The position numbers were made by a program, and so were the translations under genes. This document shows positions 1-9,312 of a stretch of 64,000 nucleotides of DNA, piece by piece; the first letter of the stretch is position 1; each line of letters starts with the position of its first letter. The notes below the pieces were generated by a model. It worked only from the letters and a program-made list of their open reading frames with translations. It was not told the DNA's origin and made no database searches. Location: contig NZ_BAZS01000016.1 of the NCBI RefSeq assembly GCF_001310895.1, positions 17,957 through 81,956 on the forward strand, in the 5' to 3' direction. The stretch comes from Virgibacillus halodenitrificans JCM 12304 (GTDB lineage: Bacteria > Bacillota > Bacilli > Bacillales > Amphibacillaceae).

Positions 1-2
1 AG

Positions 3-251
3 GCAGTAGAAAAGTATAGAGAGCTAACTCCTGATCTTGTAACAATGGATATAACGATGCCGGAAATGGATGGAATCACAGCCTTAAAGCAAATTAAAGA
101 GATTAATAAGGATGCGGTAATTATCATGTGTTCTGCAATGGGACAGCAGGCAATGGTAATAGATGCTATACAGGCTGGAGCAAAAGACTTTATAGTAAAA
201 CCTTTTCAGGCAGATAGAGTAATAGAAGCTATTCAAAAGGCTTTAGGCTAG
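3..251 (+). CDS. cheY: CheY chemotaxis response regulator (3' part only)
   Basis: C-terminal two thirds of a single-domain receiver protein whose start lies upstream of the window. The reading frame is open from base 3. The phospho-acceptor Asp is codon 48-50, inside TMDITMPEMDG. The conserved Ser of MCSAMG and the Lys of IVKPFQ complete the receiver active site. CheY-P binds the FliM/FliY switch of the flagellar motor. Its place directly before fliO matches the B. subtilis fla/che operon, which separates it from other response regulators. No output domain follows; the stop is five bases before the next gene's ribosome binding region. Confidence 0.93.
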   Translation, partial: AVEKYRELTPDLVTMDITMPEMDGITALKQIKEINKDAVIIMCSAMGQQAMVIDAIQAGAKDFIVKPFQADRVIEAIQKALG

Positions 252-265
252 GAGTAATGAGTAAA

Positions 266-907
266 ATGTTTAAACACTTGGCGGGCTTGCTTATAGTAAT
301 TACTTTCATGATTTCCTTCTCTACCACTGTAAGTGCTGAAGACCCCAGTGTGAACGATTGTATGGAAGAAGGAATCAATTGCGAAAAACTAGAAACTCAG
401 GATACTAATACTGAAAATGAGAGCACAGTACTAACTGATCCAGAAGATGAGGGCTCGCTCATCATTGAACTGATAAAAATGTTTTTTGCTCTTGTTCTCG
501 TTCTCGGTTTGATTTATCTATTACTTAAATTTCTTAGCAAAAGGAATAAGTTATTTAATCAGGTAAAAGCATTGGAAAATTTAGGTGGCGTCTCTGTTGG
601 TCAAAACAAATCGGTGCAAATTGTTCGTGTTGGTAATCGATTTTATTTAGTGGGCGTAGGGGAAAATGTTGAATTGTTAGAGGAGATTACTGACCAGGAA
701 GTAATTGATGATCTTGTAAGTAAAAACACCTCGACATCTACAAAGCAAGGGTCTGGTTTATCAGGTTTTTTCAATACAATATCTAATCACGATGGAAAAG
801 AGAAGCAAGATTTTAATAAATTGTTCTCTTCTGAATTGGAAAAACTAAAAGTTAAAAGAAGCCATCTGTTACAACAAAGAAAAGACAAGGAAGATAGCCA
901 TGAATGA
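266..907 (+). CDS. fliO: Flagellar export apparatus protein FliO (FliZ)
   Basis: Membrane accessory protein of the flagellar type III export gate that helps assemble FliP. An N-terminal signal-like segment (GLLIVITFMISFSTT, ending VSA) is followed by an acidic linker, one strong transmembrane helix around residues 67-92 and a basic cytoplasmic tail. Two starts are possible: ATG 257 lies only two bases after the GGAG at 251-254, so ATG 266, eleven bases after it, is preferred. The last 8 bases overlap fliP. Sequence conservation in this family is low, so the call rests on topology and position between cheY and fliP. Confidence 0.88.
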   Translation: MFKHLAGLLIVITFMISFSTTVSAEDPSVNDCMEEGINCEKLETQDTNTENESTVLTDPEDEGSLIIELIKMFFALVLVLGLIYLLLKFLSKRNKLFNQVKALENLGGVSVGQNKSVQIVRVGNRFYLVGVGENVELLEEITDQEVIDDLVSKNTSTSTKQGSGLSGFFNTISNHDGKEKQDFNKLFSSELEKLKVKRSHLLQQRKDKEDSHE

Positions 908-1565
908 ATTCATTAATATGTTTTCAGACACCGACCCGTCCAATGTTGCCACATCTGTTAAATTAATATTATTATTTACTATTCTTTCCTTGGCACCTGG
1001 CATCCTAATATTGATGACCAGTTTTACTAGAATTATTATAGTATTATCGTTTGTCAGAACTTCGCTGGCAACACAACAAATGCCACCAAATCAAGTTTTA
1101 ATTGGAATAGCATTATTTTTAACTTTTTTTATTATGGCTCCCGTATTTAATGAAGTATATGATGAAGCATTACAACCTTTATTTGATGAAGAGATATCTT
1201 TAGAACAAGCTTATGAAGAGGCAAGCCTTCCTTTAAAAGAATTTATGGCTAAACATACCCGGCAGAAAGACTTGTCTTTATTTATGAATTACTCCCAGTT
1301 GGAGAAACCTGAAAACATACAGGATATTCCGCTAACAACACTTGTCCCAGCATTTGCTATAAGTGAATTAAAAACTGCCTTCCAAATGGGATTTATGATT
1401 TTTGTACCTTTTTTAATCATTGATATGGCAGTTGCAAGTGTTCTGATGTCCATGGGAATGATGATGCTGCCGCCTGTAATGATCTCTTTGCCATTCAAAA
1501 TTTTATTATTTGTATTGGTGGATGGGTGGTATTTAATTACACATGCATTGTTAGATAGTTTTTAG
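900..1565 (+). CDS. fliP: Flagellar biosynthesis protein FliP
   Basis: Core subunit of the FliPQR export gate through which flagellar proteins leave the cytoplasm. The 221 residues hold the family hallmarks: TSFTRIIIVLSFVRTSL near residue 40, QMPPNQVLIG, the ELKTAFQMGF segment and the MSMGMMMLPP motif, with four hydrophobic helices. Length is normal. It overlaps the end of fliO, which suggests translational coupling, and fliQ follows after 35 bases. Confidence 0.97.
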   Translation: MNEFINMFSDTDPSNVATSVKLILLFTILSLAPGILILMTSFTRIIIVLSFVRTSLATQQMPPNQVLIGIALFLTFFIMAPVFNEVYDEALQPLFDEEISLEQAYEEASLPLKEFMAKHTRQKDLSLFMNYSQLEKPENIQDIPLTTLVPAFAISELKTAFQMGFMIFVPFLIIDMAVASVLMSMGMMMLPPVMISLPFKILLFVLVDGWYLITHALLDSF

Positions 1566-1600
1566 GACTGCATGGATTTTGGATAAAGTAGGTGAAGCAT

Positions 1601-1870
1601 TTGAGTAGTGAATTTGTATTAACATTAGCGGAAAGAGGAATCTATACAATTCTATTAGTAACCGGCCCTTTATTGATCCTAGCCCTTGCAGTAGGTCTAT
1701 TGGTCAGTATTTTTCAGGCCACCACCCAAATACAGGAACAAACACTGGCATTTATTCCAAAGATCGTTGCAGTATTAGTAGGCCTTGTTTTTTTTGGCCC
1801 CTGGATGCTGTCCAAGATGGTAGAGTTTACTGCAAATCTATTTTTAAATTTAAATCAGTTTGTAGGGTAA
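1601..1870 (+). CDS. fliQ: Flagellar biosynthesis protein FliQ
   Basis: Small two-helix subunit of the flagellar export gate. TTG 1601 is chosen as start, giving 89 residues beginning MSSEFVLTLAERG, because AGGTG at 1590-1594 sits at correct spacing before it. An upstream in-frame GTG at 1592 lies inside that ribosome binding site. The conserved segment FQATTQIQEQTLAFIPK and the FFGPWML motif are present. It lies between fliP and fliR, as in other Bacillaceae. Confidence 0.96.
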   Translation: MSSEFVLTLAERGIYTILLVTGPLLILALAVGLLVSIFQATTQIQEQTLAFIPKIVAVLVGLVFFGPWMLSKMVEFTANLFLNLNQFVG

Positions 1871-1873
1871 TGT

Positions 1874-2653
1874 ATGTTAAATATTATAAATGTTAACAGT
1901 ATACCTGTTTTTTTATTAATTTTAGTCAGGGTATCAGCTTTTTTTGTTACTTTACCTTTATTTTCTTATCGTACTATACCAGGCCATTTTAAAATTGGTT
2001 TCAGTTTTTTTCTCTCTCTTATCATATTTTATACGGTAGACGTAACAGTAATAGAAATTGATGGTACATATATTCTATTGGTTCTAAAAGAAGCAATGGT
2101 TGGTTTACTTGTCGGATTAATAGCTTATATCCTGCTATCAGCTATTCAAATTGCAGGTGGATTTATTGATTTCCAAATGGGCTTTGCTATTGCGAATGTA
2201 GTAGACCCCCAAACAGGTGCCCAAAGTCCTTTAATGGGGCAATATTTCTATATTATTGCACTATTATTTTTATTATCGGTTAATGGACATCATTTATTAA
2301 TAGATGGTATATACAATAGTTATCAATTTATATCGATTGATGCATTTATTCCTTTTCAAAATGGCTCAATAGCTGATTTTGTTATCGATACATTTAATAA
2401 AATGTTTCTAATCGCGTTTCAAATGGCCATCCCTATTGTAGGTTGTTTATTTCTGGTAGATGTTGCCTTAGGTATTATCGCCCGTACTGTTCCGCAATTA
2501 AATGTTTTTGTTGTTGGATTACCTCTTAAAATACTTGTTAGCTTTATGGCCATTTTTATATTTTTAAGTCTCTATGTTTCATTGGTTAACCGGCTATTTG
2601 AATCTATGTTTAAAGTCATGCGACAGCTAATGCAGTTATTTGGGGGTGCTTAA
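1874..2653 (+). CDS. fliR: Flagellar biosynthesis protein FliR
   Basis: Polytopic membrane subunit that completes the FliPQR export gate. The 259 residues contain about six hydrophobic segments and the characteristic GGFIDFQMGFAIANVVDPQ motif followed by PLMGQ. Start ATG 1874 is three bases after the fliQ stop. The 3' end lies just upstream of the flhB start, so gate genes are translated as a tight block. Confidence 0.96.
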   Translation: MLNIINVNSIPVFLLILVRVSAFFVTLPLFSYRTIPGHFKIGFSFFLSLIIFYTVDVTVIEIDGTYILLVLKEAMVGLLVGLIAYILLSAIQIAGGFIDFQMGFAIANVVDPQTGAQSPLMGQYFYIIALLFLLSVNGHHLLIDGIYNSYQFISIDAFIPFQNGSIADFVIDTFNKMFLIAFQMAIPIVGCLFLVDVALGIIARTVPQLNVFVVGLPLKILVSFMAIFIFLSLYVSLVNRLFESMFKVMRQLMQLFGGA

Positions 2654-2654
2654 C

Positions 2655-3734
2655 TTGCAATTGCGGATGGATCTACAATTTTTTGCAGGTGAAAAAACAG
2701 AAAAAGCTACCCCGAAAAAAAGGCAGGATGAACGAAAAAAAGGAAAAGTTGCTAAAAGCCAAGATATTAATACAGCTATTTTACTTTTATTTTCATTTAT
2801 GATACTAGTTGTTTTTGGTAGCTCAATGAAAAACGGAATGACTTCCTTATATGAACACACATTTACAGAATTCATTCATTGGGATGTAACCGAAGAAACA
2901 GTTCATCGGGTTTTTAGCGGAGCAACAATCGAAGCGGCCAAATTTCTTGCACCAATTATGATAATCGCTATAGTAGCAGGTCTTACATCTAATTTTATGC
3001 AGATTGGTTTTCTGTTTACCACAGAACCGCTGAAGCTAGACCTAAAGAAAATTGACCCGATTCAAGGAGCGAAAAGAATTTTTTCAGTCAGAGCTTTGGT
3101 TGAGCTGGCAAAATCATTATTAAAAATCGTGTTTATCGGTGTTATAACATTTTTGATTATATGGATGTTTAAAGACGACATGCTCATGCTTGCATTTAAA
3201 AATGCAGAGAATGCTCTTGGTTTCTTTGGGCGGACTACGATTATTATGGGAATAACCGCAGCATTCGCACTTTTACTCTTATCGGTTTTTGATTATGCAT
3301 ATCAACGGTATGATTTTGAAAAAAACATGAAAATGTCAAAACAGGATATAAAAGATGAGTACAAGAATATGGAAGGTGACCCATTAATTAAATCTAAGAT
3401 AAAAGAAAAACAAAAGCAAATGGCTACTCGCAGAATGATGAGTGAAGTTCCACAGGCTGACGTTGTGATAACAAACCCTACACATTTTGCCATTGCAATT
3501 AAGTATGATGAAAAAAAAGCTAACGCTCCATACATACTTGCGAAAGGCGTTGACCAAGTGGCATTGAAGATTAAAGAAGTTGCAAAGGCCAATGATGTAG
3601 TTACAGTAGAAAATCGTCCACTCGCTCGCGCATTATACGGTGCAACTGATATAGGTGACGTAATTCCGGAGGATTTCTTCCAAGCTGTTGCAGAGATATT
3701 GGCATATGTTTATAAATTAGAGAGAAAAGTTTAA
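2655..3734 (+). CDS. flhB: Flagellar export switch protein FlhB
   Basis: Membrane protein that controls substrate specificity of flagellar export through self-cleavage. Start TTG 2655 gives MQLRMDLQFFAGEKTEKATP, matching the family N-terminus, and GGGGGTG at 2642-2647 is at good spacing. The upstream TTG 2640 would overlap that site and is less likely. Four transmembrane helices are followed by the cytoplasmic domain with the autocleavage motif NPTH inside VVITNPTHFAIAIKY. Length is 359 residues, as expected for the family. Confidence 0.97.
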   Translation: MQLRMDLQFFAGEKTEKATPKKRQDERKKGKVAKSQDINTAILLLFSFMILVVFGSSMKNGMTSLYEHTFTEFIHWDVTEETVHRVFSGATIEAAKFLAPIMIIAIVAGLTSNFMQIGFLFTTEPLKLDLKKIDPIQGAKRIFSVRALVELAKSLLKIVFIGVITFLIIWMFKDDMLMLAFKNAENALGFFGRTTIIMGITAAFALLLLSVFDYAYQRYDFEKNMKMSKQDIKDEYKNMEGDPLIKSKIKEKQKQMATRRMMSEVPQADVVITNPTHFAIAIKYDEKKANAPYILAKGVDQVALKIKEVAKANDVVTVENRPLARALYGATDIGDVIPEDFFQAVAEILAYVYKLERKV

Positions 3735-3753
3735 GCAATAAGGAGAAATAATA

Positions 3754-5787
3754 ATGAAAGCACGTGACTTATCTGTACTCTTAGGCGTTATATTAATCAT
3801 AATCATGTTAATCATCCCATTGCCCGGATGGCTTTTAAGTGTACTCATTTTATGTAATATATCGATTGCATTGATTGTAATACTAGTGTCTATGAATACA
3901 CAGGAAGCGTTACAGTTTTCTGTTTTTCCAACTCTCTTATTGCTGTTAACCCTATTCAGACTTGGTCTGAATGTATCTACTACGAGATCTATTCTTTCAG
4001 AAGCGCAGGCTGGTGGAGTGGTAGAAACATTTGGTTCTTTCGTAATTGGTGGTAATCCATTGGTGGGATTTGTTGTATTTATAATTTTAGTCATCATTCA
4101 ATTTCTTGTAATTACCAAGGGAGCAGAGCGTGTATCTGAAGTATCTGCCCGTTTTACATTAGATGCTATGCCAGGTAAACAAATGAGTATTGATGCAGAT
4201 TTGAATGCTGGCTTAATTTCAGAGCAACAGGCAAAAGAGCGAAGAGAAAAAGTTGAGAATGAAGCGGATTTCCATGGTTCAATGGATGGGGCCAGTAAAT
4301 TTGTAAAAGGGGATGCAATTGCTGGAATAATTATTGTCCTAATTAATATTATCTTTGGACTTATTATCGGTATGGTTCAGATGGATATGACTTTCCAAGA
4401 AGCCATCAACACTTTTATGCGTTTGACTGTTGGAGATGGACTTGTTAGCCAAATACCCGCATTATTAATTTCTACTGCGACAGGCATAGTAGTTACTAGA
4501 ACTGCAAGTACAGGGAATTTGGGAACAGAGGTTTCTGGCCAGTTACTTCAATACCCTAAACTTTTATACATCGCTGCAGGTACAATATTCTTACTTGGAT
4601 TAACACCTATAAACTTCTTTTTGACTACATTACTTGGTGGATTACTTGCATTAAGTGGATATTTATTACAGCGTCAAACAGCTGAGCCTGATATCCCTGA
4701 TCCGGAAGAAGAAGATTTAACTGAAAGCTCTTCAATGAAATCTTCGGAGAATGTAGTCAGCCTTTTAAATATGGACCCAATTGAATTTGAGTTTGGTTAT
4801 GCGCTTATTCCTCTTGCAGACAGTAGCCAGGGTGGTGACTTGCTTGATCGGATAATAATGATTAGACGTCAGTTGGCCATAGAGCTTGGTATTGTCATCC
4901 CAGTTGTAAGAATAAGAGATAATATACAACTGAATCCCAATGAGTACCGTTTAAAAATCAAGGGAAATGAAGTAGCGAAGGGAGAATTGTTGTTAGATCA
5001 TTATTTAGCAATGGCTCCAGATATTGAAGAGGATGATATGGAAGGAATTGCTACAGAAGAGCCTGCATTTGGTCTCCCGGCAAAATGGATTACAGAAGAA
5101 TATAAAGATGAGGCTGAGTTATCAGGCTATACCGTTGTTGATCCTCCTTCAGTTGTATCTACACATATAACAGAAATAATTAAAAAGTATGCTTATATAT
5201 TATTAGGTAGAGAAGAAACAAAACAACTGATCGAGCATTTGCGTGAAAGTTACCCGACATTAGCTGAAGAAGTAACACCAGAGCCGCTAAATGTAGGTGA
5301 TGTACAGAAAGTGTTAAGCAAGTTACTTAAAGAAAATATTTCGATTCGTAATTTACCAGTGATTTTTGAATCATTGGCAGACTTTGCAAGGTTAACAAAT
5401 GATACGGAATTATTGGCTGAATATGTAAGACAAGCATTATCTCCACAAATAACAAAACAATATGTTCATGAAGATATGTCTTTAAGAGTGATTACTGTTT
5501 CCGGAAAGATAGAAAAGATGGTAGCGGAAAATATTCAGCAAACAGAGCATGGAAATTATTTGTCTTTAGATCCAGAGACGCAACAAGAAATTATAAAGAC
5601 AATACATCATGAAGTGGAGAAACTTGCTATACAGGAGGAGACCGCGATACTGTTATGCTCTCCTGCGATTAGAATGTATTTAAAACAATTGGTGGAAAGG
5701 TTTTTACCGCAGGTGGTGGTGCTTTCTTATAATGAATTGGAGCCGACTGTGGAAGTACAAAGCGTGGGAGTTGTTAATATCGCATGA
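3754..5787 (+). CDS. flhA: Flagellar biosynthesis protein FlhA
   Basis: Large export-gate protein. It has an N-terminal membrane domain with about eight helices, including the family signature near FRLGLNVSTTRSIL and the FHIPEP-type loop region around AMPGKQMSIDADLNAG. A cytoplasmic domain of about 350 residues binds chaperone-substrate complexes. Length (677) is normal. The stop overlaps the flhF start by four bases (ATGA), typical of translational coupling. Confidence 0.98.
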   Translation: MKARDLSVLLGVILIIIMLIIPLPGWLLSVLILCNISIALIVILVSMNTQEALQFSVFPTLLLLLTLFRLGLNVSTTRSILSEAQAGGVVETFGSFVIGGNPLVGFVVFIILVIIQFLVITKGAERVSEVSARFTLDAMPGKQMSIDADLNAGLISEQQAKERREKVENEADFHGSMDGASKFVKGDAIAGIIIVLINIIFGLIIGMVQMDMTFQEAINTFMRLTVGDGLVSQIPALLISTATGIVVTRTASTGNLGTEVSGQLLQYPKLLYIAAGTIFLLGLTPINFFLTTLLGGLLALSGYLLQRQTAEPDIPDPEEEDLTESSSMKSSENVVSLLNMDPIEFEFGYALIPLADSSQGGDLLDRIIMIRRQLAIELGIVIPVVRIRDNIQLNPNEYRLKIKGNEVAKGELLLDHYLAMAPDIEEDDMEGIATEEPAFGLPAKWITEEYKDEAELSGYTVVDPPSVVSTHITEIIKKYAYILLGREETKQLIEHLRESYPTLAEEVTPEPLNVGDVQKVLSKLLKENISIRNLPVIFESLADFARLTNDTELLAEYVRQALSPQITKQYVHEDMSLRVITVSGKIEKMVAENIQQTEHGNYLSLDPETQQEIIKTIHHEVEKLAIQEETAILLCSPAIRMYLKQLVERFLPQVVVLSYNELEPTVEVQSVGVVNIA

Positions 5788-6905
5788 AGGTAAAAAAATA
5801 TATAGGCCCTACTATGCCTGAAGTGATGAAAAAAATCCGAAAAGAACTAGGTTCAGAAGCTGTTATATTAAATTCTAAGGAAGTACGCCATGGGGGATTT
5901 TTAGGTTTATTTCAAAAAACAAAAATTGAAGTAGTAGCAGCCCTTGATCCGGACCCTGTATTGTCTCCTCAAAAACCTGCTATTGATAAAGAGATACCTT
6001 TGCCTTCTAAGGAAACACCTGAGGAATCCTTATCATCTAATCAACAAGTATTGGATGAGATTAAGCAACTGAAAAGTTTGATCAAGCATTCCGCTGAAGA
6101 AAAATACGATTATCCAGCAGATTTCCTGCTTGTCTATCAGCATCTTTGTGATCAAGAAGTAGACTCGTATTTAGCTGATAAAATAATTCGTTCCGTAATG
6201 GATAAGTTTAATGATCTCACATTGGTTGATTATAAGATGATAGTTAAAGAGACTAAAAATGAAGTTAAAGAGAAATTAAATGAACTTAATTTCTCGGGAC
6301 TCAGTTATGAAAACAAAGTTGTCTATTTTGTAGGACCAACTGGAGTCGGAAAAACCACAACACTTGCAAAAATTGCAGCTAACAGTATGCTGAAAGACCA
6401 TAAAAAAGTTGCGTTTATTACTATGGATACGTATCGAATTGCTGCTGTGGAACAGTTGAGAACGTATGCCCGCATTCTAGAAGTACCCATGGAGGTCGCA
6501 TATTCCCAGAAGGAGTATCTGATTGCATTAGAAAAATTTAAGGATTATGATCTTGTCCTTGTAGATACTGCAGGGAGGAATTATAGAGATAAGAAGTATG
6601 TTAATGAAATTGAAGAGTATACTTCAATCGGAATGCAGTCAGAGATGTACTTGGTCCTTGCGATGACGGCCAAGTCAAAGGATTTAACCGAAGTTTATGA
6701 TAAATTTAATTCCCTTCCTATAAAAAATGTAATATTTACTAAAATGGATGAAACGACTCAGTTTGGAAGTATGCTTACTATATCATTAGAAAAGCAAGTT
6801 GGAGTTGGATATATAACAAATGGGCAGGATGTGCCGGAAGATTTACTTGTTGCCACTCCAGAGCTGGTAACTGACTTTGTTTTTGGAAGTATCACGAATG
6901 AATGA
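5784..6905 (+). CDS. flhF: Flagellar SRP-type GTPase FlhF
   Basis: GTPase of the signal-recognition-particle family that sets where flagella are built. The N-terminal basic B-domain (about 1-115) is followed by the N and G domains. The G domain shows GPTGVGKTTTLAKIA, DTYRIAAVEQLRTYA, DTAGRN and TKMDE. At 373 residues it is a normal length. It overlaps flhG by 8 bases; FlhG (FleN) is its activating partner, so the overlap fits a functional pair. Confidence 0.97.
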   Translation: MKVKKYIGPTMPEVMKKIRKELGSEAVILNSKEVRHGGFLGLFQKTKIEVVAALDPDPVLSPQKPAIDKEIPLPSKETPEESLSSNQQVLDEIKQLKSLIKHSAEEKYDYPADFLLVYQHLCDQEVDSYLADKIIRSVMDKFNDLTLVDYKMIVKETKNEVKEKLNELNFSGLSYENKVVYFVGPTGVGKTTTLAKIAANSMLKDHKKVAFITMDTYRIAAVEQLRTYARILEVPMEVAYSQKEYLIALEKFKDYDLVLVDTAGRNYRDKKYVNEIEEYTSIGMQSEMYLVLAMTAKSKDLTEVYDKFNSLPIKNVIFTKMDETTQFGSMLTISLEKQVGVGYITNGQDVPEDLLVATPELVTDFVFGSITNE

Positions 6906-7761
6906 TCAAGCATCGGAATTACGGCGACGTCTGAATAAAAGTAAAGATGAACATGAAGCAAAAACAATTTCCATAATTAGTGGAAAAGGCGGGGTGGGGA
7001 AATCAAATGTAGCTTTGAATTTCTCCCTTGAACTTCTTATACAGAAAAAGAGTGTCTTGATTATAGACTTAGACATAGGTATGGGAAATATAAATATTTT
7101 ACTTGGAGTGGACCCAAGGAAAACCATCATTGATATGTTCAAAGAACAATTATCAATTTTTGATATCATTGAACAAGGTCCCTGTAATTTGTCCTATATT
7201 GCAGCCGGTTCTGGTTTAGCAGATTTCTTTACCATGAATGATAAAAACAGGAATTATTTCTATAAGCAGTTCACTCGAGTAGCTTCCGAGTATGACTACA
7301 TTATTTTCGATATGGGAGCAGGAGTGACTAGTGATAGTATTTTTTTTATGTTGGCTTCAGATGAATGCATATTGGTAACTACACCGGAACCTACTTCTAT
7401 TACCGATGGATATAGTATGATTAAACATATTGTAGCTTATAATTCTGATTTACCAATTTCTATCATTATGAATCGGGCACAGAATGAGCGTGATGGGCAG
7501 ACTGCCTCAACAAAATTCTCTGATGTTATTAAACAATTTTTAAATAAACAAGTGAGGATACTGGGGATTCTCCCTGAAGATAAACACGTTTCCAATGCAG
7601 TTAGAAGGCAAACACCTTATCTACTTCTTAATGAAAGAGCCCCTGTTTCAAAGGCGATTAAAAAAATAACAAGAACTTATATACAATGTGTTACAGAAAA
7701 GGATAACAAACCAAGTAGTTCATTTGTCCGAAAACTAAAACAGCTGATACTAGAGAGGTAA
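6898..7761 (+). CDS. flhG: Flagellar number regulator FlhG, MinD-like ATPase
   Basis: ParA/MinD-family ATPase that stimulates FlhF GTPase activity and controls flagellar number and placement. The deviant Walker A motif GKGGVGKS is near residue 28, followed by a MinD-like DLDIGMGNINILLG and DMGAG. ATG 6898 (MNDQASELRRRLNK) is preferred; an upstream in-frame start at 6877 would lie deep inside flhF. cheB follows after six bases. Confidence 0.95.
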   Translation: MNDQASELRRRLNKSKDEHEAKTISIISGKGGVGKSNVALNFSLELLIQKKSVLIIDLDIGMGNINILLGVDPRKTIIDMFKEQLSIFDIIEQGPCNLSYIAAGSGLADFFTMNDKNRNYFYKQFTRVASEYDYIIFDMGAGVTSDSIFFMLASDECILVTTPEPTSITDGYSMIKHIVAYNSDLPISIIMNRAQNERDGQTASTKFSDVIKQFLNKQVRILGILPEDKHVSNAVRRQTPYLLLNERAPVSKAIKKITRTYIQCVTEKDNKPSSSFVRKLKQLILER

Positions 7762-7767
7762 TTTACT

Positions 7768-8808
7768 ATGAGTGTAATTCGAGTACTAGTAGTTGACGAT
7801 TCTGCTTTTATGCGAAAGGTTATAACAGATATTCTAGAAAGTGACGACAGAATTAGCGTTATTGGTACTGCTCGAAATGGTGAAGATGGCATTAAAAAAA
7901 TAAACCAACTACAACCCGATGTAGTAACTTTAGATATACAAATGCCAGTAATGGATGGGATGACAGCATTACAAGAAATCATGAAAAATAGCCCTTTACC
8001 TGTAATTATGCTATCAAGCCTTACTTCAGAGGGGACCAGTAAAACAATTGAAGCTATATCTAATGGGGCAGTCGATTTTATAACAAAGCCTTCGGGGTCA
8101 ATTTCTATGGATATGGATAAAGTACAAGCAGAATTAATTAAAAAAGTAGTTACAGCAGCAGAAATAAAACTTCCTAAAGTAGGACAATTTATTAAGCAAC
8201 CAAAAATAACTCTAGGGTCACAACATCAAAGAGATTTAAAAACGATAGTTGCTATCGGAACATCTACCGGAGGACCTCGGGCCTTACAGCATGTACTAAC
8301 TAAATTACCGGGGGATTTGCCTGCTTCTATTCTAATTGTGCAGCATATGCCAGCGGGCTTTACTAAGTCATTGGCAGAGAGGTTAAACTCTCTTTGTGCT
8401 ATTCATGTAAAAGAAGCTTCAGATGGAGAAAGTTTACGTGAAAGCACTGTTTATATAGCTCCGGGTAATTATCATATGAAAGTAAATGGGACAAGAATTC
8501 AGCTAACACAAGATGAACCAGTCCATGGTCATAGACCTGCCGTTGATACACTATTCAATTCGCTTGCAAAGAGTCGTCATTACAATAAATTTGCAGTAAT
8601 TCTTACAGGGATGGGGAGTGATGGCTCAAATGGTATTCGAAGTTTAAAAAGAGAGGATCCGAATACAATCGTCCTTTCAGAGGCTGAAGATTCTGCTGTT
8701 GTGTATGGAATGCCGTTTGCTGCAGTGAAAACAAAATTGGTAGATCATGTGATACCTTTACAGGAAATGGGACCAACTATTTCTACATTTGTTTTAGGTA
8801 ACAAATAA
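7768..8808 (+). CDS. cheB: Chemotaxis protein-glutamate methylesterase CheB
   Basis: Two-domain enzyme that removes methyl groups from chemoreceptors for adaptation and deamidates receptor glutamines. The receiver domain (about 1-120) has DDSAFMRKV and the phospho-Asp in TLDIQMPVMDG. The C-terminal domain has the catalytic Ser in GTSTGGPR, the His in QHMPAGF and the Asp in LTGMGSDG. All catalytic residues are present. The kinase that should phosphorylate it, CheA, is missing from the next position: only 38 bases separate this stop from cheW. Confidence 0.97.
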   Translation: MSVIRVLVVDDSAFMRKVITDILESDDRISVIGTARNGEDGIKKINQLQPDVVTLDIQMPVMDGMTALQEIMKNSPLPVIMLSSLTSEGTSKTIEAISNGAVDFITKPSGSISMDMDKVQAELIKKVVTAAEIKLPKVGQFIKQPKITLGSQHQRDLKTIVAIGTSTGGPRALQHVLTKLPGDLPASILIVQHMPAGFTKSLAERLNSLCAIHVKEASDGESLRESTVYIAPGNYHMKVNGTRIQLTQDEPVHGHRPAVDTLFNSLAKSRHYNKFAVILTGMGSDGSNGIRSLKREDPNTIVLSEAEDSAVVYGMPFAAVKTKLVDHVIPLQEMGPTISTFVLGNK

Positions 8809-8846
8809 GTAACTGGTGTTTAACTAAAAATAAGGGAGTAAGTATA

Positions 8847-9308
8847 ATGGAAAATAGCACGCGTAAAATGATTGTATTTCAATTAGACAATGAAGAGTAT
8901 GCAGTGTCTGTGCAGCAAGTAGGATTAATTGAGCGTATCACACCAATAACGAGAGTACCTCAAACTGTTGATTTTGTAAAAGGCGTAATCAATCTTAGAG
9001 GAGTAGTGACCCCAATTATAGATCTGCGAATTCGTTTTGGTTTATCGGAGGCTGGATTTACTGATCATTCACGAATTATTATTGTCAATATGGACGATAA
9101 GGAAGTAGGTTTAATAGTGGATGCTGCAAACGATGTAGTAGATATACCTGAGGAGACGATTGAACCTGCTCCTGAAGTTATTGGTACAGTAGACATTGAT
9201 TATATTGAAGGAGTAGCTAAATTGGAAGAAAGGTTAATTATTCTTTTGGATCTTGAAAAAGTTTTATCTGCTGAGGAAGTCAATAGCCTCAAGCCAGTAA
9301 AGGAATAG
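8847..9308 (+). CDS. cheW: Chemotaxis coupling protein CheW
   Basis: Small adaptor that links chemoreceptors to the CheA kinase. The single CheW domain (153 residues) includes the GVINLRGVVTPIIDLR motif and a conserved VDAANDVVDIPEE segment. A good ribosome binding site (AAGGGAG, 8832-8838) precedes ATG 8847. In relatives, cheA sits immediately upstream; here cheB does. cheC follows after four bases. Confidence 0.96.
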   Translation: MENSTRKMIVFQLDNEEYAVSVQQVGLIERITPITRVPQTVDFVKGVINLRGVVTPIIDLRIRFGLSEAGFTDHSRIIIVNMDDKEVGLIVDAANDVVDIPEETIEPAPEVIGTVDIDYIEGVAKLEERLIILLDLEKVLSAEEVNSLKPVKE

Positions 9309-9312
9309 AAAA

